The translations under genes were made by a program, and so were the position numbers. A model generated the notes under the pieces. It saw only the letters and a program-made list of their open reading frames with translations, was not told where the DNA came from and searched no databases. From Maniola hyperantus (taxonomy: Eukaryota > Arthropoda > Insecta > Lepidoptera > Nymphalidae), in NCBI RefSeq assembly GCF_902806685.2, contig NC_048552.1:9699662-9763661 (forward strand): 64,000 bases of DNA, written 5' to 3'. Shown piece after piece: positions 20,169 to 30,622 of this stretch. Within the stretch, counting starts at the first letter, position 1. Every line of letters starts with the position of its first letter.

Positions 20169-20454
20169 ATTGAGATGAAAATTTAAAAAAAACACTGTTA
20201 GAACTCGCATGGCCGAGTCGAAACAAGCGCATAATTACAGAGATCACATTTACGAATGTAAATGCCTTGGTTGACTGTACCCGTCCCCGCCATAAATCAT
20301 GTTGCGGTCATCTGCCGCCCGCGGCGCTGCCGACGCGCCGCAGCGCACCACCATTGTAACGAGACCTGTAAATATAATAATTATAATAAAATATTATAAT
20401 ATTATTAAAATGACATTCAAACTAAAGAATATTCAAATTAAAGCAGTTTACTGT

Positions 20455-20555
20455 TGGGTTTTTGTTGTTGGACTAAGAGCCAACGCGTGCCAGACCTTCG
20501 TTATTTTAAAAGTTTAAGGGTGCCTGGGCTGGCAGGGAGTTGCAACGATACGAGG
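20455..20555 (+). repeat. Repeat D fragment, internally deleted
   Basis: GACTAAGAGCCAACGCGTGC and CAGACCTTCGTTATTTTA are joined directly to AAAGTTTAAGGGTGCCTGG. The middle of repeat D seen at 5.8 kb is missing. Confidence 0.6.
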
Positions 20556-20820
20556 CTATTTAGCAACGTACCTACCTACTTATATTTTTATCAAAAATTA
20601 TATGGCATACCTACCTATCTTTTGAGAAATATTAAAAAAATAATTGAGAACCACCTACTTTTTAGACGTTGGTTGAAAACGTCGCCAAGTAACTTATTGA
20701 CAGATTACGGATAGGTGGATCTTTAATTTAAAAACTTAAACTGACGGTCAAAGTCAGTGATAAAGGCTACTAGCCTAATAAAATAGCAACAAGTGGCTGA
20801 GTTTTTTTCCAAACTCGTGA

Positions 20821-21245
20821 TTTTTAGGGTTCCGTACCTCAAAAGGAAAAACCGGAACCCTTATAGGATCACTTTGTTGTCTGTCTGTCTGTCTGTCTGT
20901 CAAGAAACCTACAGGGTACTTCCCGTTGACCTAGAATCATGAAATTTGGCAGGTAGGTAGATCTTATAGCTGACATTTGGGGAAAATCTGAAAACCGTGA
21001 ATTTGGGGTTAGATCACACAAAAAAAAATTAAATTGTGGTCATGAACTAATACTTAGTATTTTCAACTTTCGAAGTGAGTGACTATATCAAGTGGGGTAT
21101 CATATGAAAGGTCTTCACCTGTAAATTCTAAAACAGATTTTTATGCATCATAGTTTTTGAATTATCGTGCAAAATGTCGAAAAAATACGACTGTAGTACG
21201 GAACCCTCATTGCGCGAGCCTGACTCGCACTTAGCCGATTTTTTT
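20821..21245 (-). repeat. Repeat B copy
   Basis: Begins TTTTTAGGGTTCCGTACCTC, has four GTCT repeats, then CCTACAGGGTACTTCCCGTT, and ends GCGCGAGCCTGACTCGCACT. Full length and well preserved. Confidence 0.85.
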
Positions 21246-21254
21246 GTTTAGTAC

Positions 21255-21488
21255 CTACTAGGTAGATGATGCCCACAACATCCTTCGTCCGCGTGGATTA
21301 AGATTTTTTTTAAACCGTGGGAACTCTTTAATTTTCCGGGATAAAAAGTAGCCTATGTCCGTCCCCGGGATGTAAGCTAGTTCTGTACCAAATTTCAATA
21401 GATTTTTCAAAATCGGTTGGACAATTGGGCCGTGAAAAGCTAGCAGACAGACAGACACACTTTCGCATTTATAATATTAGCATGGATG
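21255..21488 (+). repeat. Repeat A1 copy
   Basis: GATGCCCACAACATCCTTCG, TCCGGGATAAAAAGTAGCCT, GGGCCGTGAAAAGCTAGCAG, and the end CACTTTCGCATTTATAATAT. It follows the repeat B copy directly. Confidence 0.8.
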
Positions 21489-22184
21489 GATAGTATGGAA
21501 GTATGGTTTCCATGAAGTTTTTTATAAAACGTGAAATTGCAACAAGTAGAGATAGGTAGGACTTAGATTCAAAAAAGAGAAAATAAATGTTAAAAATTTC
21601 GTTCTAAATACCTATATATACCAACCTCAATTCCAACCTAAATCTTGAGGTTAAGAAAACCTGAATTCAATCATATGGTTGTGGTTTTGTGTTTCAGTTT
21701 AGTTTTTAGTAGGTAGGTACTTTTTGCTGATATATAATTTATAAAATTTTTGGATCAATAAGTTTAACCCAAAAAATTTAAAACAAACAGAGAAACCTAA
21801 TAAAAAAACCTCGTATATCGCGGGTCAACATACGCTGGGCGGCGTTTCAAATGTGTATCAACGGAACGCATTGTGTTGCGTTCTTTTTGTGAACCGCGGC
21901 GGGCGCGCCTGACAGATGTATGTAATGTTGCCATGTGCGCCGTTTGGAAGGGATTTATATCTGCCTACTTATAGGGGGGATTAACAAGGTAGGTATTTAG
22001 TTTAGAAAGTTATAAACAATAAGTTAATTATGTGCAGACTGCAGATGTAATAATAGAATTATTTGACATGGGTATTAAATTATCAAAAATTACCATTATT
22101 AGATGGCAATAATAATTATCTTCTTTTCATGACCGACGAAAAATACCAAGTTCACTTTGCTGAAATTCATAAAGAAATAAAAAA
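21489..22184. other. No gene seen
   Basis: Includes a small CpG-rich patch (21825-21945, GCGGCGGGCGCGCCTGACAG) in otherwise AT-rich DNA. Nothing codes. Confidence 0.4.
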
Positions 22185-22305
22185 TGTTTTTATTCAATTC
22201 AACTTTTACAAGTATTTTTGAATCGTCAGCTGCATCTACCACAGGTTCGGAATGCCTTTCCTACCGAGAAGAACCAACAAGAAACTCAGCGGTTGCTCTT
22301 TCCAA
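22185..22305 (-). mobile_element. LINE 3' end repeat (poly(A) end at left)
   Basis: TTTTTATTCAATTCAACTTT, CAAGTATTTTTGAATCGTCA and TGCATCTACCACAGGTTCGG match, in reverse, the sequence at 24.65 kb, which ends in an A/T-rich tail. It is most likely the 3' part of a LINE or SINE; the class is uncertain. Confidence 0.6.
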
Positions 22306-22344
22306 AATTCATACTATGAATGACCTTAGGTAGGTACGTATTAC

Positions 22345-22475
22345 TAATATTATCATCATCATGATCAACCCATCGCGGACCCACTACTGAGCACGGGGCC
22401 CCGTCAGAATGAGAATGGTTTTGCCCACCATAGTCCACCACGCTGACTAAGTGTGGACTGGCATTAAAGTTAGAG
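22345..22475 (-). mobile_element. SINE1 3' fragment
   Basis: ATCATCATCATGATCAACCC, then GACCCACTACTGAGCACGGG, TCAGAATGAGAATGGTTTTG and GTCCACCACGCTGACTAAGT are the reverse complement of the SINE1 body and tail. Confidence 0.75.
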
Positions 22476-23858
22476 GTACCCGGGGTCAACAATCGCAAGA
22501 TCAGCGTACCTACCTACTTGTATTGATTAGTAGAGGTCAGTGTTGTGGGGCACCAATTCAGCACACTGACAGTGACATCGCCACTCGTCTTATTTCAGTT
22601 TACTCCGAGCCGTCAAATACCGTTGTGGAGATTTCAATTTAAACTCATTTAAAATCGATTCTCCTTTTTTCCTGCTGAGTCATTTTCTCGAAACTGTCAA
22701 CACTGCGCCGTGTCCAATATCGCGGAGCGGTTCACAGATTTAAAAATAAACAAGAACAAAGTGACAGTCGAGCTTCAGTCTAAAGGGTTCTGTATGAAAT
22801 TAAAAAAAACAAAATATCTTACACTTTACCAACCAGAGGGGCTGTAATTTTTTGAAGCACTTTTTAAGCTGTCAAAGGTAAACTCCGCACCAATCTCCTA
22901 CTATGTAGGTAGTAGGTAGGTATGTGTCACACACCAAAGCGTACGAATTTGTCTTGACTTTTAAAAGTACAATTGTATCATATTTGTATGAGATTTGCCT
23001 ATCGGGAGTTTCATAATATCCCTATACCTATACCTTTAGTATGTACATGTTAACTAAAGGTATAAGGTACCTTAAGAAGATACCTATTATGCAGGCCTTA
23101 GGTATTAGATGTTTACGACTAACAATAATTTATCATACTGTTAGGTACCAAGTATGGTAGGTACATTATAGATTTAAGGGTAGTTTTTCCGCGACTGACC
23201 AAAAAAAACGAGTAGGTACCTAATGTTTTCAGAGTTCATGTACCCACCTATGTAGAGTTTTAGTTTTAGAGTTACCTACTAGAACTAGATCATAACTTTT
23301 AAATGCCTGAACTGATATTTAGGGTAGGTACCTATTGTTAGAATCCTTACATGATCCAGAGTGGCACTGACTATAATTTAATTAATGAAATTCAATATGG
23401 CGCCATTTTCAAATGAGATTGTTTTTACTTTTTACTTTTTAGTTCGTTTTTTGTCAGGACATTCGTGTTTTTTAATTAGGTAGGTACGACTTGTTATAAA
23501 AGAAAATTTATAGATATCTTATTATTTTTCTAGGATTCGGATCAAGGTAGGTAAAGAGCATAACAATTTCAACACGGAACCCCAAAAACCAAAATGTAAT
23601 ATCGGCTACACGACGCACCCCGCCATTCGCAGTCCGAGTTCCAAGAAGGTAGTTATCGTTATCGCAAATCTTGCTGATAACAATCAAATTCTTTGATTAT
23701 GGCGTGTCAAAGTTATTGATTATATTGTGAGAAATTTTGCTGAGGATAACTAAGGTCAAAGCTCATCAGAGCCTCCCGGCACCCGATCAGCACCGCCTCG
23801 TCACTCGACGTCCACTCGTTGTTTGTCGACAAGTGGTCCACGCTCCACGGGTGGACTC
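22476..23858. other. No gene seen; many TAGGTACC-type motifs
   Basis: Low-copy DNA strewn with AGGTAGGT, GGTACCTA and similar short motifs (22905-22925, 23195-23225, 23330-23345). No gene recognised. Confidence 0.4.
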
Positions 23859-23928
23859 CGCGTTGTCACCAGTGAACCTCGCGTGGTCAACGAGTGAACG
23901 TTGCGTGGTCAATGAGTGGACATCGCGA
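23859..23928. repeat. Minisatellite, about 22-bp period
   Basis: Three imperfect units: CGCGTTGTCACCAGTGAACCT, CGCGTGGTCAACGAGTGAAC and TGCGTGGTCAATGAGTGGAC. It sits in a CpG-containing patch that also has GTGGTCCACGCTCCACGGG just upstream. A 66-codon frame spans it but resembles nothing. Confidence 0.7.
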
Positions 23929-24274
23929 TTCGCGTGATCCACAAATTTTCAATTAATCTGTCAGCGATTGGCACTAGATCTCGAATATCCCTAGCGTGAA
24001 TCACTCACTGGCAATGCGCGGTACACTCGGGATCCATGCGTTAGCAGCAAGGCTAGCATGCGAGAAGACTCGCCGCGCTTGTAGGTATGTGCAGCTTGCG
24101 AGTGAGGCGATCCGCTGATGGTGCGGAGTTGATGTAGTGAGCGCATGGCCCATAGAAAGCACAGATGACAACTGTGCCCAACAAAGCCTCTGTGATAGTT
24201 GCCTGTGATTTATTGCGAATATTAGGTACGAGTTTTTATTTAGTTTTCTGTTTTAAATTTAGTATTGAGGGTGT

Positions 24275-24400
24275 CATCATCATCATCATCATCAGCCTGT
24301 GGACGTCCACTGTTGGACATAGGCCTTCCCTAAAGAGCGCCACCACACCCGGTCCTCAGCCTTCCTCATCCAGCCACTTCCCGCCAGCCTCTTTACCGTG
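24275..24400 (-). mobile_element. RTE 3' end
   Basis: A run of six ATC units is followed by AGCCTGTGGACGTCCACTGT and TGGACATAGGCCTTCCCTAA, then AGCGCCACCACACCCGGTCC, the reverse complement of an RTE C-terminal coding end. Confidence 0.75.
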
Positions 24401-24600
24401 GACGGGAATAGTAGGGCTGCCGGGGACTGGGGGCCATTGTGTATTGTCACTACTCATGGGGAGAATATGCCCATAACGACCACGCTGGGCAGGCGTGTTG
24501 GCCATCGCAGTCCTAGACTTGCTTTCGCTGGTGTTGCTGCTGCCCGACACCAGGCTGTGTCATTTGGTCAAGTCTAGCTACTTGGAAATGGTTATACCGC
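24401..24600 (-). repeat. Continuation of the RTE-linked repeat, unassigned
   Basis: The minus-strand frame reads PAQRGRYGHILPMSSDNTQW and then PPVPGSPTIP. It is joined to the RTE end but differs from the RTE coding region seen elsewhere, so it may be a distinct RTE subfamily or a chimera. Confidence 0.45.
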
Positions 24601-24644
24601 CATTTGTCGGTCGCCAGACAAATTGACAGACAAGATTGAGGGTG

Positions 24645-24775
24645 TGTAGAATGCCATTTAGGAAAGGCATTCCGAACCAGTGGTAGATGCATCCGACTAT
24701 TCGTAAGTAGGTACTTGTAAAAGTTTATTCGAATAAAAAAGATTTTTATTTTTATTTTATTTTATTTTATTTATG
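24645..24775 (+). mobile_element. LINE 3' end repeat with A/T tail
   Basis: GGAAAGGCATTCCGAACCAG, TGGTAGATGCATC, TTGTAAAAGTTTATTCGAAT, then AAAAAAGATTTTTATTTTTATTTTATTTTA. Same family as 22185-22305, in the opposite orientation. Confidence 0.65.
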
Positions 24776-24944
24776 GTAGGTACATTGCTGTGTGATCGGC
24801 TGCATGAGCGGAAATTAAGGAACATAACCTTTCATTCGTAAGTATGATTTCTTCTGTTCCTTCTGTTATTTTGCCCTTTCGAGTATACGCGTCTGACAAA
24901 TCCACCTTGATTCTTTGTCTGAGGTAGGTAGGTACCTTCTATCT

Positions 24945-25168
24945 AAATAGCCTTGTGGTTAAGATGTCTTCATTCTATGGGGGGTCGGGAAATCGAATTT
25001 ATTTATTTATATTTATTAGGACAACCATAAAATTTTCATATCTATAGGTAGGTACATATTTAAATCGAATTTTGAAAAGTTAGAGATTAGATAGACGTGC
25101 ATGCCTGGGATCGAATCCCGGACCCCTCAACTAGGAGGCCGACGTCTGAACCACCAAGCTTTCACCGC
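24945..25168. mobile_element. Two opposed SINE1-like tRNA heads
   Basis: Plus-strand AGCCTTGTGGTTAAGATGTC at 24951 and minus-strand head 25100-25165 (TGGGATCGAATCCCGG, GGAGGCCGACGTCTGAACCA) face each other about 100 bp apart, separated by a TTTATTTATTTATA run. The arrangement is probably two truncated SINE insertions. Confidence 0.6.
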
Positions 25169-25519
25169 TTAGTACTTAAGTAGGTACCTACATAAGAATA
25201 CAAATTCCATCAACACGTAGTCTCGTGAACACCATCAGATAACCAATCCGGCGTGCCCAATAATTGAATTCAATTCTGCCTTATTTATATCTCCAAACAG
25301 ATACAATCTTATTTGTCCAATGTTCAACCCTTGAGTTGCAATCAAAATTCATCTCTAACACAATGCAATAAAGTTGTATCTAAAGGTCGACATCCATCGT
25401 CAATTCTGAAATTCAATTTTGGAACACTATGTTCAAAATACGTTGATCAAGGTGGATGGTCTTTTTAAAGTGGCGATGGCGATATTTTATTGTCTCCTCT
25501 GTAGATACCTATAGAGAGA

Positions 25520-25735
25520 GAGAGCCAGCGTGTGCCAGACCTTCGTTATTTTATAAAAGCTGAAAGTTCCCTCATTGGGAAGAACGTTTGTTTGGATCAT
25601 GGTGGTTTTGGGAGATAACAGGCATATCTAAAGGTGTAAAAAATCTTAGGTCAAAGTATAGTAGGTATCGTGGCAACCCCCTGCCTGACACCCTAAACTT
25701 TAAACTTTAAGGGTGTCTGGCAGGGGGTTGATACA
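25520..25735 (+). repeat. Repeat D with terminal hairpin
   Basis: GAGCCAGCGTGTGCCAGACC and TTCGTTATTTTATAAAAGCT, ending in a hairpin (left stem 25675-25693, right stem 25711-25729) that pairs AACCCCCTGCCTGACACCC with GGGTGTCTGGCAGGGGGTT with one mismatch. The stem sequence differs from that at 6.06 kb by compensated changes. Confidence 0.7.
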
Positions 25736-25894
25736 AGAAATGATGATGACAATCAGCCGGCAGAAGACCACCCGGCCGATGAAGAATATCGTGGCTAAAG
25801 AATTTATGCCCATGCAATGATACGGTAAGAGTACCTACCTAAGTACCTACCCGATCTCTTTTCCCAGCAGCAGTGTCCAAGGTACAGATAGCCC

Positions 25895-26042
25895 CAGGGG
25901 CGTGCAGGTCATAGAGGCATAAATGCACTGCTTACCCCAGTTGTAATAGCTCATGCATATTTTTCATTTTGACCTGCCAATAAACAGGTTCCTAGCTAAC
26001 TACTTAGTGCCTACCCTGGCTTCAAACCTGTGCACGCCACTG
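25895..26042 (+). mobile_element. hAT-like MITE, 8-bp TSD GATAGCCC
   Basis: Ends CAGGGGCGTGCA and TGCACGCCACTG are inverted repeats. The octamer GATAGCCC is repeated exactly at 25887-25894 and 26043-26050. An 8-bp duplication with CAGTGGCG-type termini is the hAT signature. 148 bp, non-coding. Confidence 0.85.
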
Positions 26043-26150
26043 GATAGCCCTAATCATTGCCACCCTCCGATAGGAGACGGAATTTCAAGAAGAAGAAGAC
26101 CTAAGTACCTACTTACCTAATACCCCGGCCATTGCTCACCTCAGCTTCGC

Positions 26151-26181
26151 AACCCGTTGGGATGACACATCCCAACGGGTT
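26151..26181. repeat. Perfect 14-bp-stem hairpin
   Basis: AACCCGTTGGGATG, loop ACA, then CATCCCAACGGGTT. No element around it was recognised. It may be the core of a small foldback repeat. Confidence 0.75.
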
Positions 26182-27650
26182 ATTTGGGTTCATTTTCTTC
26201 TGGCACCTATCTTCTCAAATTCTAAGTACTAGGTAGAAGAAATTATTACCTAGTGGTTGGGATTTTCTAGGGTCGCAGATTAAACGGCATCATATCGAAG
26301 TTAACGATCAATTTTATAGCTGTATCTGTACTTACCTACTCTGTAGCAGACCGTGTGTTACACCAAATCGTAACAAAATTATTTTAGGTGAGGATTGATG
26401 AATTATTCTAGGTACGACTGACTACGATGGCCTGAATTGTGTAAGTACTTACCCACCTATTTATCTTTCATTTTAAAAACAAACATAGCTACATTTTAAA
26501 TATTAGGTATAGGTACCTAACACAATAGCCGGTACGATTTACCTACGGTCTACTTATTAAAACCTGGTCAGGTTAATTGTGCACCTTGGATGAGGTTAGG
26601 TATAGATATCTTTCTCATGGATAGGTAAGTATTTGCTTCTAAATGTAGATACCTATTTGTTTTGTTCATAGCCACCTCGCACTGAAAAGCGTGGCGTAGG
26701 ACGACTCTAACAGCCCCGGGGTATACCTACGCACCTTTTGATAACTTCACACGTTCTTCAAAAAATGTTACTAGGTATGTAGGTCTACCTAGATACCTAT
26801 CTACCTATAACATTATAGGAACCTAGATCGTATCGTTGGTATATCGTAAAACTAATGGTAAAACACTTAAGGTCACTTAGGTACCTAGATACTTAGGTAG
26901 ATTCTAACAAGATTTTGCATTGTTGAGTTTGGTAGTAGGTACTTTCACAGGTAAGTAGGTACTTACTTATGAAGCTTCGTACCTACGTATGTAATTGCTT
27001 TTCATGTGTAGGTATATTTTCAGATAGGTACCCAGATCAAAAAGTTAAATAATGATACATAACGGTGTAATGAGAGCCTTTCTTTACCTCCGCTGTCCGC
27101 AGATTACGTTAAGCTTTTATACACCTTATCTCCTCATTACAAAGTCGTGTTTCCTTTACACTTGCTCGCATCAGGCTAAAAGTAATTAGTCCTATACGAT
27201 TGGTAGTTTATGTGTTTCGATAATACAGTAGGTTGTCGTAAAATCGAAATGTTCATTAGACGACCGATGTATCGATGCGACGCGACGAATCGATTTTAAA
27301 TTTATTACGAGACTGTGTGATAGGTGGTCGATGGCGAAAATAATGTTTTGGGACTTGGAAGCAGTGACATGCACTCTATGCAGGCCAAAATATACTGCCT
27401 ACCCAGTCAGGTATTTTTTATTGAGTTAAAAAAACAAGGATTTAGGTAGGAATCATTTCGTTCTCTGTCGGTCTATTTGTCGTGTCTTTCAAGACCCGTG
27501 AAGGGAATTAAAACAAACTAACTGGCTTATCTCTCTCGTAGGTAATCCTAAGTTGAGTTACCTAGATAAGTTGCTAGGTGCTACGGTCGTGGTTGCAACG
27601 AAAATAACCCGATTCAGTATTCACTACTTATTCACATTTCAAATAAAGAA
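26182..27650. other. No gene seen; TAGGTA/TACCTA-rich
   Basis: A long AT-rich stretch with many AGGTAGGTA, GTACCTA and palindromic GGTACC motifs. No coding or mobile-element structure identified. Confidence 0.45.
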
Positions 27651-27659
27651 CCAAAGGAA

Positions 27660-27860
27660 TGTTTTCAATTCAAACCACGTGTCTATTTAAAAACAGAACG
27701 CCCTAGCCCCGCCCGCCATGTGACAAAAGCGACCAATGAACAATGTCACAAGACCGCCCGCGACACTGGGAACCAATAGGAAAAGTCACCCGCCTCCAAT
27801 GACATCGAGTTGACAATGTTCAGAGTCAGAGGTCAACGCCCTCAACGCCTTGTCACGTGG
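27660..27860. promoter_or_regulatory. Possible promoter-like GC patch
   Basis: Within 200 bp: GCCCCGCCCGCC, CCAATGAAC, ACCAATAGG and several GTCAC/GTGAC motifs, all contrasting with AT-rich flanks. The cluster of CCAAT and GC boxes resembles a promoter, but no downstream exon or initiation signal was identified. Treat as a weak candidate. Confidence 0.3.
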
Positions 27861-28026
27861 TTGGTGAAAAGGTTTTTTATAGAACCACTATTGCTTGATT
27901 TGTTTTTAATAGTTTCATTTCGGTTGTAAGATCACTGATGATAGTAACTCTTAGCTGTGGTAAGAACTATGAGATTTGGTGACAGATATAGGTAAGATAG
28001 CCAGGTAGGTAGGTATATTAGAAGCA

Positions 28027-28582
28027 GTGATAACCTATAGTGGTTTAAGTCGTGGGCCTTCTATTCGGGAGGTCGGGGTTTCGATCCCGGGCATAAGTAC
28101 GTACCTACACCTCAAACTTTTCAGAGTTAGGTAGGTGTACGCGACAGTTTGAGATGGCAATCGAGGTATGAGGCGGGCGGAAGACCCGCACACCCGCACG
28201 TCACCCTCGCTCGCTCGCACCGGGTGCGCGGGTGTGCGGGGCGTTCCCACCCCGATTGTCATCTCGACTTGTCGCGTACTTACTATAGATAGGCTAGGTA
28301 CTTAAGTAGGTATCTAGATAGTAGGTACCTATAGGTAGGTACCTGTTAGGTAGTGAAGGAAGTCTCAGAAAATCATCGTAAGGAAACCTGCCCGCCTGAG
28401 AGTTCTCCATAGTGTAGGTAAGTAGTTCCTATAGTCTGCCAATTTTAACTTAGCCAGTGTAGGTATAATGCAGACAATGGCCTAAACCCTTCTCATTCTG
28501 AAAGGATACCTGTGCTCAGTAGTGGGCCGGCGAAGGCCCGTAGGATCGTAATGAGATGGTGACGATGATGAGTTATAGCTAC
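28027..28582 (+). mobile_element. SINE1 split by MITE A
   Basis: The head GTGATAACCTATAGTGGTTT with GGGGTTTCGATCCCGGGCAT (B box) lies on the left. The body resumes near 28365 with AAATCATCGTAAGGAAACCT and GAGAGTTCTCCATAGTG and runs to a GATGGTGACGATGATGAG tail. MITE A and TAGGTA-type expansions occupy 28138-28350. Confidence 0.75.
28138..28278. mobile_element. MITE A, complete
   Basis: 141 bp with terminal inverted repeats TACGCGACAGTTTGAGATGG and its complement CATCTCGACTTGTCGCGTA. The centre is GC-rich with ACCCGCACACCCGCACGTCA and a mirrored GTGCGCGGGTGTGCGGGGCG. The ends abut TA-type sites. Other copies: 3.63, 17.4, 33.0, 33.6 and 39.1 kb. Confidence 0.8.
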
Positions 28583-29150
28583 CTAAGTAGGTACCTACCT
28601 ATACCTAGGTAGGTGTTAGTTATTTGAACTAACACCGAAGACCCGATAGGCAGATCTTCTAATTTTCAGGTACGGAGAAGGAACAATAAAAACAACGTCT
28701 TCTTCAGCGGCGTGTGTGTAACGGTTTTCTTTTTTGACATTTATTATATAGGTAGGTAGGTACCTACTATTCGCTAACCATAGACTAATTATTTTAGGCA
28801 TAATCTACATGATAGTTCCGATAGGCTGTGAACGCAGTATCAGCTTATAAGAAGCGTTAAAACAGCAGGTAAGTAACTAGATAGTAGGTAGGTAGGTACA
28901 GCTACTTTAGGTAGGGATCTTTTTCCAGTTAGATTTTTTTCCTATTAGCATTTTTTCTTCCTATATGATACTTCCCTATTTTTTATCCAGGTAGGTACTT
29001 ACCTAAGTATTCCCTCACTGATCCCCTTTTTATGACCCAACTGTCAATGGTCGATTAATCCGAGATTGTTTCCTGGCGCCATCTGCTGCCAAATTGCCAA
29101 AACATGACTCGGCATTTGACGGTTCGATGTCGTACCTATCCAGGATCGTC
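28583..29150. other. No gene seen
   Basis: AT-rich with clusters of GTAGGTAGGTACC. No supported gene. Confidence 0.4.
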
Positions 29151-29154
29151 GTTT

Positions 29155-30190
29155 GATGACCTCCCTGGCGCAGTGGTTAAGCACTGTGGTCTTACTAGTG
29201 GAAGGTCTCGGGCTCGATTCCCGGCAGGGGTTTGGAATTTTATAATTTCTAAATTTCTCGTCAAGTCTAGCAGGACGCTTTGGCCGTGGCTAGTTACCAC
29301 CCTGCCGGCAAAGGCGTGCCGCCAAGCGACTTAGCGATCCGGTACGATGTCATGTAGAAACCGAAGGGGAACCTACCTATGTATGGGTTTAAAACAAACT
29401 GCCATACCTCTTCCAGGCTAGCCCGCTTCCATCTTAGACGGCATCACCATTTAGGTAGGTACCACTAGGTGAGATTGCAGTCAAGGGCTAACTTGTAGGT
29501 AGGTATCTACTAGGGTTCGATTTCCCGGGAATTCTCGGCTCGAGAATTCCCGGGAAATCGTTGGGCTTTGTTCCCGGGAAATCAAGCTCGAGAAAACTCG
29601 AGAACTCGAGAAATCATATTTGAGTCTATGAAATTATAAAATAAAACGATTTTTGTTTGCCGTTTGTTTTAAATGCAAAAATTTCATTTGATTTTTTTTT
29701 CTAATTAACATGCCAAAAATGGTGCTGTGATTGTAATTTAATTATAAGTTAGGATAAGGTTAACGTTTTCATGTTGAAATTTTTGTTTATTGTTTGTTTT
29801 GTTTAAAAGAAAGAAGCTAGAAGTTTTAAGTTGATTTTTTTTCTTTTTAATGCTGTGCTTGTGCTGTAATTGTATATATGTATAAGTCACAAATGTCAGA
29901 ATAGCTTATTTTTTTTAGTTTTCTTTAAGAAAAAGAAGCTAATTATGTTGAAGACTGTCAATAAAAGTCTTATAATTATTTTGGTACTTTTATTTGAGAG
30001 GAAACCACTGAATTTGTTGATTAATCGCATTATTGGAACCGAAGAATATGCAAATCCGTACGTAAATGTAAATTTCTCGACAACCCGAGAAGACCCGAGA
30101 AATTAGCCTCGAGAATTCTCGAGACCCGAGAAATTGATAAGCTCGAGAAATCATGAACCCTAGTATCTACCTACCTGAATAAAAAAGCTT
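29155..30190 (+). mobile_element. SINE2, tRNA head to tail, split by hAT element
   Basis: The head GACCTCCCTGGCGCAGTGGT and TCGGGCTCGATTCCCGGCAG (A- and B-box-like) is followed by GGCCGTGGCTAGTTACCACC, TGCCATACCTCTTCCAGGCT and TGCAGTCAAGGGCTAACTTG. The hAT element interrupts the last bases of the tail, which resume at 30171 with CTACCTGAATAAAAAAG. Confidence 0.8.
29511..30162. mobile_element. Non-autonomous hAT-like element, 8-bp TSD GTATCTAC
   Basis: 652 bp between exact copies of GTATCTAC (29503-29510 and 30163-30170). The termini TAGGGTTC and GAACCCTA are inverted. Subterminal regions are packed with CTCGAG, CCCGGGAAAT and CCCGAGAAAT motifs on both sides, the usual arrangement of hAT transposase-binding repeats. 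The left end carries an 18-bp-stem hairpin at 29520-29558. No transposase is encoded; a 78-codon frame inside is not similar to one. Confidence 0.85.
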
Positions 30191-30199
30191 CATTTCTTT

Positions 30200-30398
30200 C
30201 TGGCGCAGTGATGAAGTGGTGGTGAATTCTGTTATTTTGTACTTAGGTTTCGGAGTCAATCCCCGCTGAGGCAATTTTAAAATTTACTCTAGCAACAAAA
30301 CCTGACTCTGTTCTAGTTAGAGACTTGTGCTCTAAATTACCAGGTCACCACCCTACCGGGCACTGGCAAAGTCGTGCTACCAAACAGGATTGGAACCT
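30200..30398 (+). mobile_element. Degenerate SINE2
   Basis: TTTCTGGCGCAGTGATGAAG, then CGGAGTCAATCCCCGCTGAG, AGGTCACCACCCTACCGGGC and CTGGCAAAGTCGTGCTACCA. It is more eroded than the previous copy. Confidence 0.6.
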
Positions 30399-30445
30399 AT
30401 AGGAACTCACCTAGGTATACCTAGGTAGTAGGTACCTACCTACTG

Positions 30446-30589
30446 CAGTGGCGTGCACAGGAGTTCAAGCCAGGGTATGCATTTAGGTATGAACTTGTTT
30501 TACGGCAGGTTATAATGAAAAAGTAAGCATTGATTTCTTACAATGAGGGTAAGCAGTGCGTTTATGATTCTATGACCTGCACGCCACTG
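30446..30589 (-). mobile_element. hAT-like MITE (CAGTGGCG family)
   Basis: Ends CAGTGGCGTGCAC and GTGCAGGTCATAG-type complement (CCTGCACGCCACTG). Same family as the copies at 25.9 and 43.1 kb but inverted. The 8-bp duplication is not clear because both flanks are TACCT-rich. Confidence 0.75.
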
Positions 30590-30591
30590 CT

Positions 30592-30622
30592 ACCTCTGCT
30601 CGACCTGTCGCGGACTGTAAGT
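30592..30622. repeat. MITE A terminal fragment
   Basis: CTCGACCTGTCGCGGACTGTA is the right end of MITE A, abutting the hAT MITE. Confidence 0.55.

Noticed and set aside
27660..27860. Confident promoter call
   Set aside because: Only CCAAT and GC boxes by eye; no TATA, initiator, exon or transcript evidence. Kept as a weak candidate.
28580..28760. Telomeric TTAGG-type repeats
   Set aside because: The motifs are TAGGTA/TACCTA without the TTAGG register and are scattered, not arrayed.
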